This document shows, one piece after another, positions 8,048 through 15,665 of a stretch of 64,000 nucleotides of DNA (position 1 is its first letter; each line of letters opens with the position of its first letter). The notes beneath the pieces are model-generated. The model was not told the origin of the DNA, did no database searches, and worked only from the letters and a program-made list of their open reading frames with translations. The stretch spans positions 62,001 through 126,000 of the forward strand of contig NZ_JAAAMV010000012.1 in NCBI RefSeq assembly GCF_009909185.1. The letters run 5' to 3'. The translations under genes were made by a program, and so were the position numbers. This DNA comes from Paenibacillus glycinis. GTDB lineage: Bacteria; Bacillota; Bacilli; Paenibacillales; Paenibacillaceae.

Positions 8048-8900
8048 ATAGTGCGGCAATCGCCGCTGGTGCGCTTTGGACGCGAGGGGCGCCGGATAGG
8101 CGCTAACGACGCAAGACGTTAGCGCGTCCGTGGTGCGGCGATCGCCGCTGGTGCGAGATGACGCGAGCGGTGCGCCAGATAGGTGCTAACGGCGCAAGGC
8201 CTTAGCGCGTCCGTGGTGCGGCGATCGCCGCTGGTGCGATTTACGCTATAGAAGCGCCGGAAAGGGCGATGCGCCGCTGGTACGTTTTGACGCGAGCGAC
8301 GCCGGATAGGCGTTAACGGCGCAAGGCGTTAGCGTGTCCGTGGTTCGGCGATGCGCCGTTGGTGCGATTTACGCTATAGCAGCGCCGGAAAGGGCGATGC
8401 GCCGCTGGTGCGTTTTGACGCGAGGGGCGCGCCAGATAGGCGCTAACGGCGCAAGGCCTTAGCGTATCCGTGGTTCGGCGATGCGCCGTTGGTGCGATTT
8501 ACACTATAGAAGCGCCGGAAAGCGCGATGCGCCGCTGGTGCGTTTTGACGCGAGGGGCGCGCCAGATAGGCACTAACGGCGCAAGGCCTTAGCGCGTCTG
8601 CGAGCGGGCGCCGCTGGTGGCGCTCCGGAAGCGCTAACGGCGGAACGCGTTATGGAGTCAATGGTGCAGCGATGCGCTGATGGTGCGTTTTGATGCGAAC
8701 GCCTCGGGTAGACGCTAACGGCGCAAGGCGTTAGCGTCTCCGTGGTGCAGTGACGTTGGTGCGATTTACGCAGCAGCGATGGATAGGTTGATGAGCCGCT
8801 GGTACGTTTTAACGCGAGCGGCGACTGAAATCAGCTAACGGCGCAAGGCCTTAGTACGTCCGTGGTGCAGCGATGCGTCGCCAACGCCCCATGCATGCGC
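8048..8900. repeat. Modular GC-rich repeat array with recurrent hairpins
   Basis: Eight copies of a hairpin core GCTAACGGCGCAAGGCGTTAGC-like (stem GCTAACG/CGTTAGC) start at 8102, 8185, 8312, 8442, 8572, 8633, 8714 and 8834. In the best region each is followed by TCCGTGGTTCG and two related modules of about 46 bp, both reading GCGATGCGCCGYTGGTGCG then a variable part then GCGCC and AGG. This makes a composite unit of 127-130 bp; other intervals (61, 81-83) have lost modules. No reading frame is conserved across it, so it is judged non-coding. Function unknown. Confidence 0.85.
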
Positions 8901-9267
8901 GAAATTTACGGGCATTGCCGGTGAAACGTTGACGGCGCATGCGATATTACTGTCTCTGTCTCCGCGTCTGCGATTCGATGATACGCCCTTGGTGCAGAAC
9001 TGCCGCCTGCGCGGCTCGAGCGACCTATTCAGAGGTCCTGCCTCAACAAATGCTGCAAAAGTGCAGGATGGGCTCGCAAAATATGGAGAACTCAGCCGAA
9101 TTGCTGCTAAAATGCAGGAAATCCGCCGTTTCCCATCGCGTAGTCGCGGTAATGCCCAAGAATCCTGCAGATTTGCAGGAATCCCTTCTATTTAGGGCAT
9201 CGGATGCAAAAATCATGCAGTTTTGCAGCAATTTGCCTGAAGAAAGGCCTCTCGCCGACCTGCATCC
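8901..9267. other. Intergenic stretch with recurring TGCAG words, no gene assigned
   Basis: No convincing gene. Several short related words recur: GCTGCAAAAGTGCAGGA, GCTAAAATGCAGGAAATC, and an inverted repeat TCCTGCA-GATT-TGCAGGA (9163-9180), then TGCAAAAATCATGCAGTTTTGCAGC. Open frames exist on both strands but lack ribosome sites and run into the tandem repeats. It may be a decayed repeat family related to neither flanking array. Confidence 0.5.
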
Positions 9268-9483
9268 GATTTCCACGCGGATCCGCATTCGAAATTCCAC
9301 ACCGATTCACATTCGAAATTCCACGCGGATCCGCATTCGAAATTCCACAACCGGTTCGCATCCGAAATTCCACGCGGATCCGGCATTCGAAATTCCACAC
9401 CGGTTCGCATCCGAAATCCACGCCGATTCGCATTCGAAATTCCACGCCGGTTCGCATCCGTATTCCATTTCAATCCGCATACC
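9268..9483. repeat. Tandem array of about nine 24-bp units
   Basis: Contiguous units with consensus GAAATTCCACRC followed by CGRTTCGCATYC begin at 9268, 9291, 9315, 9339, 9364, 9389, 9413, 9436 and 9460; lengths are 23-25 bp, so frame is not kept. Two alternating variants are seen, one with GCGGATCCGCATTC and one with ACCGGTTCGCATCC. The uneven lengths argue against coding. There are no spacers between units, so it is not a CRISPR array. Confidence 0.85.
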
Positions 9484-9491
9484 AACATGCC

Positions 9492-9543
9492 AAAAAGGAG
9501 CTCTCCCACGATCATCCGTAGATGACTGCGAGGCAGCTCCTTT
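9492..9543 (-). terminator. Terminator downstream of the sugar isomerase gene
   Basis: Outer stem AAAGGAGCT (9494-9502) with AGCTCCTTT (9535-9543), with an inner TCATC-CGTA-GATGA hairpin. On the minus strand the stem ends in five T (9496-9492). It lies 34 bases after the stop of the gene at 9577. Confidence 0.7.
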
Positions 9544-9576
9544 CCGGTCATGCCGAGCTCGAGCAGCCGAGCCCGT

Positions 9577-10446
9577 TTATTTGAAATACGTCGCCAGATG
9601 CGACGCGGCCTTTACGATGCCTTCGCGCTCCGCTTCGAGCGAGCCCCAGAAGCGGTGATCCTCCAGCTCGATGCTGACCGCGCCCGAGTAGCCGAGACGG
9701 TCCAGTCGAACGGCCACTTTGCCCCATTCGACGTCGCCGTGGCCGGGAATCGTATAGCGCCACGAGCCCTCGGAGAACCCGTACTTCGCGCCGAAGGTCG
9801 CCTCCAGCACGCCGCATTCGTACAGCTCGTCATGCAGGATCTCCGTATCCTTGCCATGGACGTGATTGACGCGCTCGCCGAATTCGGTCAGCGCCCGGAT
9901 GTAATCGATGCCGAGACGGACCAGGTGAGACGGGTCGTAGTTCAGGCCGAAATGCTTCGACGGAATCGCTTCGAACATCGCCCGCCACATCTCGGGCGTG
10001 CAGCCGAGCGTCGGATAATGCGGGGCCGGTCCCGGCCAGCCTTCGATCGCGATGTAGATCCCTTGCTGCTCCGCATGCCGGACGATCTCCGGAAAGGTTT
10101 CTTTCCAGATCGCGAAGCCTTCGCTCCGCGGAAGCGTCCGGTCTTCCGGAACCAGGCACATGAACAGCACGCGTCCGCCCTGCGCCGCGATCTCCGACAT
10201 TTCCCGTTTCGTCGCCTCTACCGCGTCCGCGCGGCGGGCTTCCTCCCGGCTGAGCAGCTGCGCGGTATGTTTCGCGTCGACGGACCCGATGCCGAGACCG
10301 GCCGACTCGCAGGCCGTTTTCCATTCCGGCGTCAGCCTCGGAAGATCCAATACTTCCAGTCCGACGCTTGCCGCCCATTGCGCGGTCTTCTCGATGCCTT
10401 CCGCGCCGATTTTAGGCGGAATCCGCATCCCCAATTTGACATTCAT
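9577..10446 (-). CDS. Sugar phosphate isomerase/epimerase (xylose isomerase-like TIM barrel)
   Basis: A 289-residue cytoplasmic TIM-barrel protein of the AP-endonuclease-2 superfamily. Metal-site motifs occur in the expected order: AIEGWPG, NYDPSHL, HVHGKD, PGHGDVEW and SIELED, supplying the Glu, Asp and His ligands of this fold. Family members include inosose and myo-inositol pathway enzymes and hydroxypyruvate or 3-keto-sugar isomerases; the exact substrate is not evident. It appears to be transcribed alone, ending in the terminator at 9492-9543. Confidence 0.8.
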   Translation of the reverse strand: MNVKLGMRIPPKIGAEGIEKTAQWAASVGLEVLDLPRLTPEWKTACESAGLGIGSVDAKHTAQLLSREEARRADAVEATKREMSEIAAQGGRVLFMCLVPEDRTLPRSEGFAIWKETFPEIVRHAEQQGIYIAIEGWPGPAPHYPTLGCTPEMWRAMFEAIPSKHFGLNYDPSHLVRLGIDYIRALTEFGERVNHVHGKDTEILHDELYECGVLEATFGAKYGFSEGSWRYTIPGHGDVEWGKVAVRLDRLGYSGAVSIELEDHRFWGSLEAEREGIVKAASHLATYFK

Positions 10447-10698
10447 GCCGCTTGTTCCTCCTCGATTTTGAAGTGTCCGATGCCGCAGGAAAATGAAAGC
10501 AGTTCATCTAGGATGACACCTCGATTATAGAATATTTCGGCAGGAAAATTACGCCTTGGCGGAATCTTACAGTACGCGGATAACGCAAGAAAACGCCGCG
10601 AAGCGCCGTGCGGCCTGGGTCGAAGAACGCGATCCTGCGGGCGTGAATTTTGAAAGCGTTGTCGTCCATTTGGAAAAAATACAGAGACGGAAACGCAT

Positions 10699-11304
10699 CT
10701 ACGAAGTTACGGCATTCAATAGTCCGTATCCGATCATCCCCAAAGCAACGACCGGAAGCATGGCGGCCAGGGAGAGGAAGCGCGCCGGCCATGAACGTTC
10801 CAGCACAAGGATCCAAACAAAGCCGACCGCGAGCTCTGTCCACCCTACGGCGCGCATATGACCATACCCCGCATGGGTTAAAATATGAAGTCCTTCCGTC
10901 ACGAACAGGCCGCCGAGCAGCCCGCTTCCGGCCATATGCCATCCGCCGCGTTCCCGTCTCCACAAGTTACCGCCGAGTCCGAAAATCACCCCGCCGACCA
11001 CCGCGGCCGCCGACCATACCGCGATGTAGTACAGCGAATGCGGCACATGCTGCACGAATTTGGCGTACCCGTAATAACCGGCCACCATGCCGATCAGCGA
11101 GATCGCGGCGCCGGCCATCGCTCTCCTCCTCGTCGTGCCGAGGCCCCCGATGAAAAAGGCCGGGATCAGCCACACGGTGCCGGAATTGGCGAGCGAATTC
11201 CAATTCCCCGGCAGTACGCCCTGCCCGAGAACGGTAGCGATGCCGACGAGAAGTCCGACGATAATCGCGATGAAGCTGTAACTGCCTACGCGTTGCCTTC
11301 CCAA
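10699..11304 (-). CDS. Integral membrane protein, DUF6518-like
   Basis: About 201 residues with six hydrophobic segments, starting with FIAIIVGLLVGIATVLGQG and ending with LAAMLPVVALGMIGYGLL. It resembles small six-helix membrane proteins annotated as DUF6518; no transport or enzymatic motif is visible. I prefer the TTG start at 11304 because GGAGG lies 9 bases before it, whereas the in-frame ATG at 11322 overlaps that ribosome site. The function is unknown. Confidence 0.6.
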   Translation of the reverse strand: MGRQRVGSYSFIAIIVGLLVGIATVLGQGVLPGNWNSLANSGTVWLIPAFFIGGLGTTRRRAMAGAAISLIGMVAGYYGYAKFVQHVPHSLYYIAVWSAAAVVGGVIFGLGGNLWRRERGGWHMAGSGLLGGLFVTEGLHILTHAGYGHMRAVGWTELAVGFVWILVLERSWPARFLSLAAMLPVVALGMIGYGLLNAVTS

Positions 11305-11468
11305 TCGTTCGCACCTCCGCATCCAACAAGCTGAAGCTTTTCGTCCATTCTATCCCGTCTCTCCGGACAATTCAACGTCGCGCGCAGTGCCGGCTTGAAT
11401 CAAGAAATGCCCTCTCGTTCGATAAACGGCTCTCACGATCGGGTACCCAATGCGTGCCGATTCGAAAT

Positions 11469-11513
11469 AAAAAGGCAGCCCGGAACGCAAGCAAGTTCAC
11501 GTCCCGACTGCCT
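11469..11513 (-). terminator. Terminator downstream of the ROK kinase gene
   Basis: On the minus strand AGGCAG, a CGGG-containing extension, a loop, then CCCGGGCTGCCT-like pairing sequence followed by TTTTT (11473-11469). It lies directly after the ROK stop codon. Confidence 0.6.
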
Positions 11514-11515
11514 CG

Positions 11516-12616
11516 TTAACGGCTTAAATCATAAATCCCCTTAAACGTGCTCGCGAGCGTATCCGGGCTGACGCGCACGTCCGCCGCGAGTCCGGCGCCG
11601 GCCAGCTCCGCTTCGAAGACCGGCGCGAACAAGCTGCCGCTCTTGGAAATCTGCCCGCCGAGCACGATGCGCTCAGGCCGGAATCGCAGCAGCGGCCCAG
11701 CCAGGATGGCCGCCATGCGTTTGCCGAACGCGGCGAACAGCTGCTTCGCCGCGCCGTCGCCGCCAGCGGCGGCCTCCGCGAAATCCCGCACGTCCAGCCC
11801 GTCCGCGTCATGCCCGAGCTCTGCCGCCAGGCGCAGAAAGCCCCGCCTCGAGAGGAAATCGTCGGCGATGCCGTCCCGGTAAGGCGCCGCGTACAGCCAG
11901 CCGTTGTCCGGCACGTCCGCCCGCTGCTTGATCAATGCGCCGTCCTCCAGAAAGCAGGAGCCGAGCCCCGTTCCGAGCGTCAAGCAGACGGTGCGCCCCG
12001 CGCCTCGCGCTTCGCCGTAGCCGGCCTCGCCGAGACCGAACAGCGCCGCGTCGTTCTCGAAGACGATGCGGCAGTCCGCCGCCAGCCGCGGCGCGAGCCG
12101 CGCATCCCCGCGGATCGCCTCCGTCAGCAGCGCGCCGACGTTCAGCCCGTACAGGGACTCGAACTTGCCGAGTCCCCGGATGAGACTGATACCGTTCGGG
12201 TAATCGAACGGACCGGGGAAGGCAAGGCCGATGCCGCGAATCGTGCCCGCGTCCGGGCCGGCTTTCGCCGCGAGATCCGCCGCGATATCGCCGAAATGCG
12301 CGATGACGGCATCGGCGCTCTCGCCGGACCGGGCGTCGTAATGCCCGATCGTGCCCGCCAGGACGCGGCCGTTCTGCACCGCGGCCGCCTTGATCTGCGT
12401 GCCGCCGACGTCGAACGCGAGAATCAGATTCTTAAAGGTCGGTTCCGTGACCGTATTCATATAGGTTATCGCATTCGTAATCGCATTCGCATTCGTAATC
12501 GCATTTGCATTCGTAATCGCATTCGCATCCGTATTTGCATCCCTATTTGCATCCGAATTTGCATTCGAATCCATCGCCTTAATTATATCCGCATTCGTCA
12601 TCGGTTCCAGCTCCAT
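11516..12616 (-). CDS. ROK family sugar kinase with repeat-encoded N-terminal extension
   Basis: A 366-residue ROK-fold protein. The phosphate-binding motif DVGGTQIKA lies at residues 69-77, followed by GIGLAFPGPFDYPNGIS, the catalytic-region VFENDAALFGLGEAGYG and the second phosphate loop LTLGTGLGSCFLEDG. The usual ROK zinc motif CxCGxxGCxE is missing; the corresponding region reads GWLYAAPYRDGI. Residues 17-52 are a low-complexity Asn/Ala/Thr run encoded by hexamer repeats. It probably phosphorylates a hexose in the cytoplasm. It lies 15 bases after the isomerase gene, in the same operon. An ATG at 12601 or one after the repeat is possible, but no better ribosome site is seen. Confidence 0.8.
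   Translation of the reverse strand: MELEPMTNADIIKAMDSNANSDANRDANTDANAITNANAITNANAITNAITYMNTVTEPTFKNLILAFDVGGTQIKAAAVQNGRVLAGTIGHYDARSGESADAVIAHFGDIAADLAAKAGPDAGTIRGIGLAFPGPFDYPNGISLIRGLGKFESLYGLNVGALLTEAIRGDARLAPRLAADCRIVFENDAALFGLGEAGYGEARGAGRTVCLTLGTGLGSCFLEDGALIKQRADVPDNGWLYAAPYRDGIADDFLSRRGFLRLAAELGHDADGLDVRDFAEAAAGGDGAAKQLFAAFGKRMAAILAGPLLRFRPERIVLGGQISKSGSLFAPVFEAELAGAGLAADVRVSPDTLASTFKGIYDLSR
12467..12573. repeat. Hexamer-based tandem repeat inside the ROK kinase gene
   Basis: Plus-strand units of the form ATCGCATTCGCATTCGTA (18 bp, about three copies) pass into GCATCCGTATTT and GCATCCGAATTT variants. Unit lengths stay multiples of three where translated, giving NANAIT-type peptides. 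The GCATTCG and GCATCCG words are the same as in the 24-bp array at 9268-9483. Confidence 0.8.
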
Positions 12617-12631
12617 CCTCTCCGCCCCCGG

Positions 12632-14377
12632 TTACGCTCGGACATACGCCTTGATCGTGGCGATCGTCCGCCCCTCGCTCGGTCCGCTCGGGCGAATCAC
12701 GTACGCGTCCACGGATGCCGGGACGATGAACGTCTCCGCGTACCGGACGACGAACGGCTCGAACGCGCCGTCAGGGCTCTCCACGGTCGCTTCCTCGCCC
12801 TCGATGAGGTTCAGCATATGCACGCTGCCGTTGCCCGCGTGGCGTACCGGAACCGAGAACCAATGGCGGCGCGTCTCGATGAATTCCAGCTCGTGCAGCC
12901 CCGTCCGTTCTTCCCGCCAGCCTTCGCCCTCGGCGATCGTCCGCACGGCATTCACGCAGGAATCCGTCGTCCATTGCGTCGTCCGGTCCCATGCGATGAC
13001 CTTGCTGCCGTGCTCGACATGCACCGGTCGCGGCTTGCCGTCGAGGCCGAGACGATCCCAGTCCCACAGCTTGAAGGTGAAGATATACGGCGTCGCGCTG
13101 ATCTCCAGCACCATGGAGCCGGAGCCCGAGCAGTGGACCGTGCCTGCCGGGATGAGAAAATGATCGTGCTTGGCCGCCGGGTACACGTTGACGTATTGCT
13201 CCGCCGGGAATGCGAAGCCGCCTTCCTGCGCACGGCGCAAGTCGCCCAACATCGCTTCCGGATCTACGTTGTCCCGCAGCCCCAGGTACACCTCGGCGCC
13301 GGGAGCCGCTTCGAGAATGTAATAGCTTTCGTCCTGCGTGTACGCCATGCCGAACTGCTCGCGGATGTATTCCGTCGTCGGATGCACCTGGAGGCTCAGG
13401 TTCTGCCCGCCGATCGTATCCAGAAAGTCGAACCGGATCGGGAACTCCGCGCCGAAGCGCGAATACACCTTCTCCCCGAGCAGGCGGATCGATTCGAAGA
13501 ACACGAGATTGATCGCCGGGAGCTCCACCCGCACGCCGCCGTAGCGCAAATACAGGCTGTTCTCCTCCGGCACGCCGTCGAAGCCCCAGGCATACGGATG
13601 CTGCTTCGCGGGCAAGCCGATGTTCGCCTCGAGCCACGTGCCGCCCCAGACGCCGGGGTCGAAGTACGGCACGAGCCGGAACGGCTGCGCGGCCGTCCGG
13701 GCCAGCCCCGCGAACAGCGCCGCCCGCGTGAGCATGTTCGGCGCCGATTCGGCGTTGGTGTCCAGGTAATAATCGATGCCGCCGAGCAGACGTTTCTTCA
13801 GGCGGTCCGCCATGCGCCATTCGAAGAAGAAGCCGCGCTTGTACATTCGGAGGATATCCGTCTCCTGCTTGGCCGTCCGCCAATTGCCGGCTTCCTTCGC
13901 GCGGTAGCGCAGCTGGATCTCCCAGCGGGCCATGTCGGCATATACCGCCATGTCGGCCTTGGCGACGAGCGAGGCGCCGAATCCGATGACGAGGACGATG
14001 CCGCGCTCCACCGCATCGATCTCCCGCCGCAGCTTCGCGATGCCCTCGGCGTCGTAAAACTCGCCGATATCGAAAGGCGCCATATATCCGAACACGCGAT
14101 CCTCCGTCAGGAAGCGTTCCGCTTTGCGATCGACTTCGGCCGCCGAGAGCGCCGCTTCCTCCGCCTGGATGACCGCGACGGGCCGCAGCGCCCCGCTCAG
14201 TCCTGCGATGATCTCGTCCTGCCGAACGCCGGGGTAGCATTCGACGACGACCACGGTCTTGTCCTGTCCCCGTCCTTCGACCGCGCCGCGAAGGCGCGCG
14301 CCGATCGCCTCGTAGCCTGACCACGCCTCGTTCTCCCAGCCGGGTATCGCCGTCTCCGGACTTTTATCGTATGCCAT
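12632..14377 (-). CDS. Class I mannose-6-phosphate isomerase-like protein with N-terminal kinase-like domain
   Basis: About 581 residues, much longer than a usual ManA (about 315). The C-terminal two thirds are cupin-like isomerase: GGQNLSLQVHPTTEYI carries the zinc-binding Gln and His, followed by an ESYYILEA segment and a PAGTVHCSG block. Residues 1-200 look like a nucleoside-kinase or P-loop-like domain, but the usual GxxxxGK[ST] loop is absent. It probably interconverts mannose-6-phosphate and fructose-6-phosphate or a related sugar. The ATG at 14377 is chosen because AAGGAG lies 8 bases upstream. It leads an operon with the ROK kinase and has a DeoR-type box upstream. Confidence 0.75.
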   Translation of the reverse strand: MAYDKSPETAIPGWENEAWSGYEAIGARLRGAVEGRGQDKTVVVVECYPGVRQDEIIAGLSGALRPVAVIQAEEAALSAAEVDRKAERFLTEDRVFGYMAPFDIGEFYDAEGIAKLRREIDAVERGIVLVIGFGASLVAKADMAVYADMARWEIQLRYRAKEAGNWRTAKQETDILRMYKRGFFFEWRMADRLKKRLLGGIDYYLDTNAESAPNMLTRAALFAGLARTAAQPFRLVPYFDPGVWGGTWLEANIGLPAKQHPYAWGFDGVPEENSLYLRYGGVRVELPAINLVFFESIRLLGEKVYSRFGAEFPIRFDFLDTIGGQNLSLQVHPTTEYIREQFGMAYTQDESYYILEAAPGAEVYLGLRDNVDPEAMLGDLRRAQEGGFAFPAEQYVNVYPAAKHDHFLIPAGTVHCSGSGSMVLEISATPYIFTFKLWDWDRLGLDGKPRPVHVEHGSKVIAWDRTTQWTTDSCVNAVRTIAEGEGWREERTGLHELEFIETRRHWFSVPVRHAGNGSVHMLNLIEGEEATVESPDGAFEPFVVRYAETFIVPASVDAYVIRPSGPSEGRTIATIKAYVRA

Positions 14378-14424
14378 TCGCGTTAGCTCCTTCATTCACG
14401 CCTTTTATCGTAATATATCACGAA

Positions 14425-14440
14425 TTAACATAAATGAACA
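14425..14440. promoter_or_regulatory. DeoR-type operator upstream of the isomerase-kinase operon
   Basis: TTAACATAAATGAACA, matching 15 of 16 bases of the box at 15365-15380, in the same orientation. It lies about 50 bases upstream of the isomerase start and next to a TATATT sequence on the minus strand. This is the kind of site DeoR family repressors bind. Confidence 0.65.
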
Positions 14441-14444
14441 CAAT

Positions 14445-14503
14445 AAAAAGGAGCCCTTCGTCCTCCGCGACCTGCAGGTCGCATCGAACTCCAGTACTCC
14501 TTT
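14445..14503 (-). terminator. Terminator of the DeoR regulator gene
   Basis: Outer stem AAAGGAG (14447-14453) with CTCCTTT (14497-14503), enclosing a perfect 16-base palindrome GCGACCTGCAGGTCGC (14467-14482). On the minus strand it ends in TTTTT. Confidence 0.65.
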
Positions 14504-14507
14504 CCTG

Positions 14508-15290
14508 CTACACGATATGAAGCTCCGTCCCGCTCGCCCGTATGAATGCCGCATCGGCCTCCGCTATGCCCGCGTCCGTGATGAACGCGTGAATGTCGGT
14601 CAGCTGCGCGACCGTGGACAAGAACCGTTTTCCGATCTTCGACGAATCCAGCAACATGACGACTTTGCCGGCGGAGCGGATCATCGCCTTCTTCACCTGC
14701 GTATCGAGCAGGTTCGGGTCCGAGAAGCCCGCTTCCGGCGAATAGCCGAGCGCCGACAGGAAGAGCGTGTCCGCATGATAGCGGCCGAAAAACTCCTCCG
14801 CAACCGGTCCGACGAACGTGCCCGACACTTCCCGCAGCATGCCGCCGCAGCAGATGACCGTCCGCTCCTCCGTGACCGAACGCCGGAACGCCGCGAGCGT
14901 ATCCATGCCGTTCGTCAGCAGCGTCAGCCGGCTGAACGCGCCGAGCAGCTCCGCCATCCGGGAAACGGTCGTCCCGTTCTCCAGCACGATCACGTCGCCT
15001 TCGCGCACGAACCGCTCCGCCGCATAGGCGGCCAGCCGTTCCTTCACGCCGCGGTTGCTGGCATGCTTGGAGGCGAGATCGGGTTCCTCTCCGTTCGCCA
15101 GGCCCGCGGAATCCCGATAGACCACGCCGCCGTGGGAACGCTGCACGCGGCCTTCCTTTTCCAGCTCGCTTACATCCCGCCGAACCGTCATCTCCGATAC
15201 GCCGAACCGGTCGCTCAGCTCCTTCATCGTCGCGGCCCCGCGCTCCTCCAGGAAGCCGAGCACCGCCTGCTTGCGCTGTAATGGCAGCAT
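14508..15290 (-). CDS. DeoR family transcriptional regulator
   Basis: A 260-residue repressor with an N-terminal winged HTH of DeoR type (MKELSDRFGVSEMTVRRDVSELEKEGRVQRSHGGV) and a sugar-phosphate-binding C-terminal domain with VLENGTTVSRMAELL and the DTLFLSALGYSPEAGFSD block. The ATG at 15290 is used because CGAGGTG precedes it by 7 bases; the ATG 15 bases earlier has no ribosome site. Matching operator boxes occur upstream of this gene and of the isomerase-ROK operon, so it likely controls both and is induced by a phosphorylated sugar. Confidence 0.88.
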   Translation of the reverse strand: MLPLQRKQAVLGFLEERGAATMKELSDRFGVSEMTVRRDVSELEKEGRVQRSHGGVVYRDSAGLANGEEPDLASKHASNRGVKERLAAYAAERFVREGDVIVLENGTTVSRMAELLGAFSRLTLLTNGMDTLAAFRRSVTEERTVICCGGMLREVSGTFVGPVAEEFFGRYHADTLFLSALGYSPEAGFSDPNLLDTQVKKAMIRSAGKVVMLLDSSKIGKRFLSTVAQLTDIHAFITDAGIAEADAAFIRASGTELHIV

Positions 15291-15364
15291 CGTTGCACCT
15301 CGCACCTATTTCAACGAACCGTGCCGCCGGTCATATCGGCAGCCATTCGATCTTGTGACTCATT

Positions 15365-15380
15365 TTAACATAAACGAACA
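15365..15380. promoter_or_regulatory. DeoR-type operator upstream of the regulator gene
   Basis: TTAACATAAACGAACA, about 75 bases before the DeoR start. It differs from the box at 14425-14440 at one position only, suggesting autoregulation. Confidence 0.65.
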
Positions 15381-15665
15381 AATTAACAAGCCGGCGCTGT
15401 CTGCGAGCGTTCTGCCCGTTTCGTCCGGAATCGCATGCGTGCCTGCGTTCTTTTGGATGCTTTTCGCTTAGCGACGTTAACGATTGCGCGTCAGCCGCGT
15501 TTACGCGCTTCTTCGCCACAGGCTGCGCCTGCCCCGACGCCATCGCTTCGCCTTTGGCAGGCAGCGGAAGCACGCGCATCCGCTGCCTGCTCGGCTCGCT
15601 GCGCTGCAACTCATTTCTTTCGCCCCAGCGCACCCCGCACCATCGGCTGCATAGCCTGGCCGCGC
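15381..15665. other. Intergenic region, no gene recognised
   Basis: Between the DeoR operator and the end of the divergent-direction MarR gene I see no ribosome site followed by a plausible coding frame. The sequence is GC-rich with several short CGCTGCC/GGCAGCG inverted pairs (around 15555-15590). Frames open on both strands have no recognisable protein. Confidence 0.4.

Noticed and set aside
7964-8900. Integron attC-like sites (GTTAG/CTAAC hairpins)
   Set aside because: No integrase, no cassette genes between the hairpins, and spacing follows a 130-bp tandem unit rather than cassette lengths.
9268-9483. CRISPR array
   Set aside because: Units are contiguous with no unique spacers and no cas genes are present.
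8939-9658. 239-codon frame crossing the 24-bp array
   Set aside because: Translation is the repeat itself (RNSTxIxIRNST) and runs into the antisense of the isomerase gene; unit-length changes are not multiples of three.
11810-14320. 836-codon open frame on the plus strand
   Set aside because: Antisense shadow of the isomerase and ROK kinase genes in GC-rich DNA; its translation is Arg-rich low-complexity and has no recognisable domain.
15331-15633. 100-codon minus-strand frame upstream of the DeoR gene
   Set aside because: No ribosome site, crosses the DeoR operator and has no recognisable protein.
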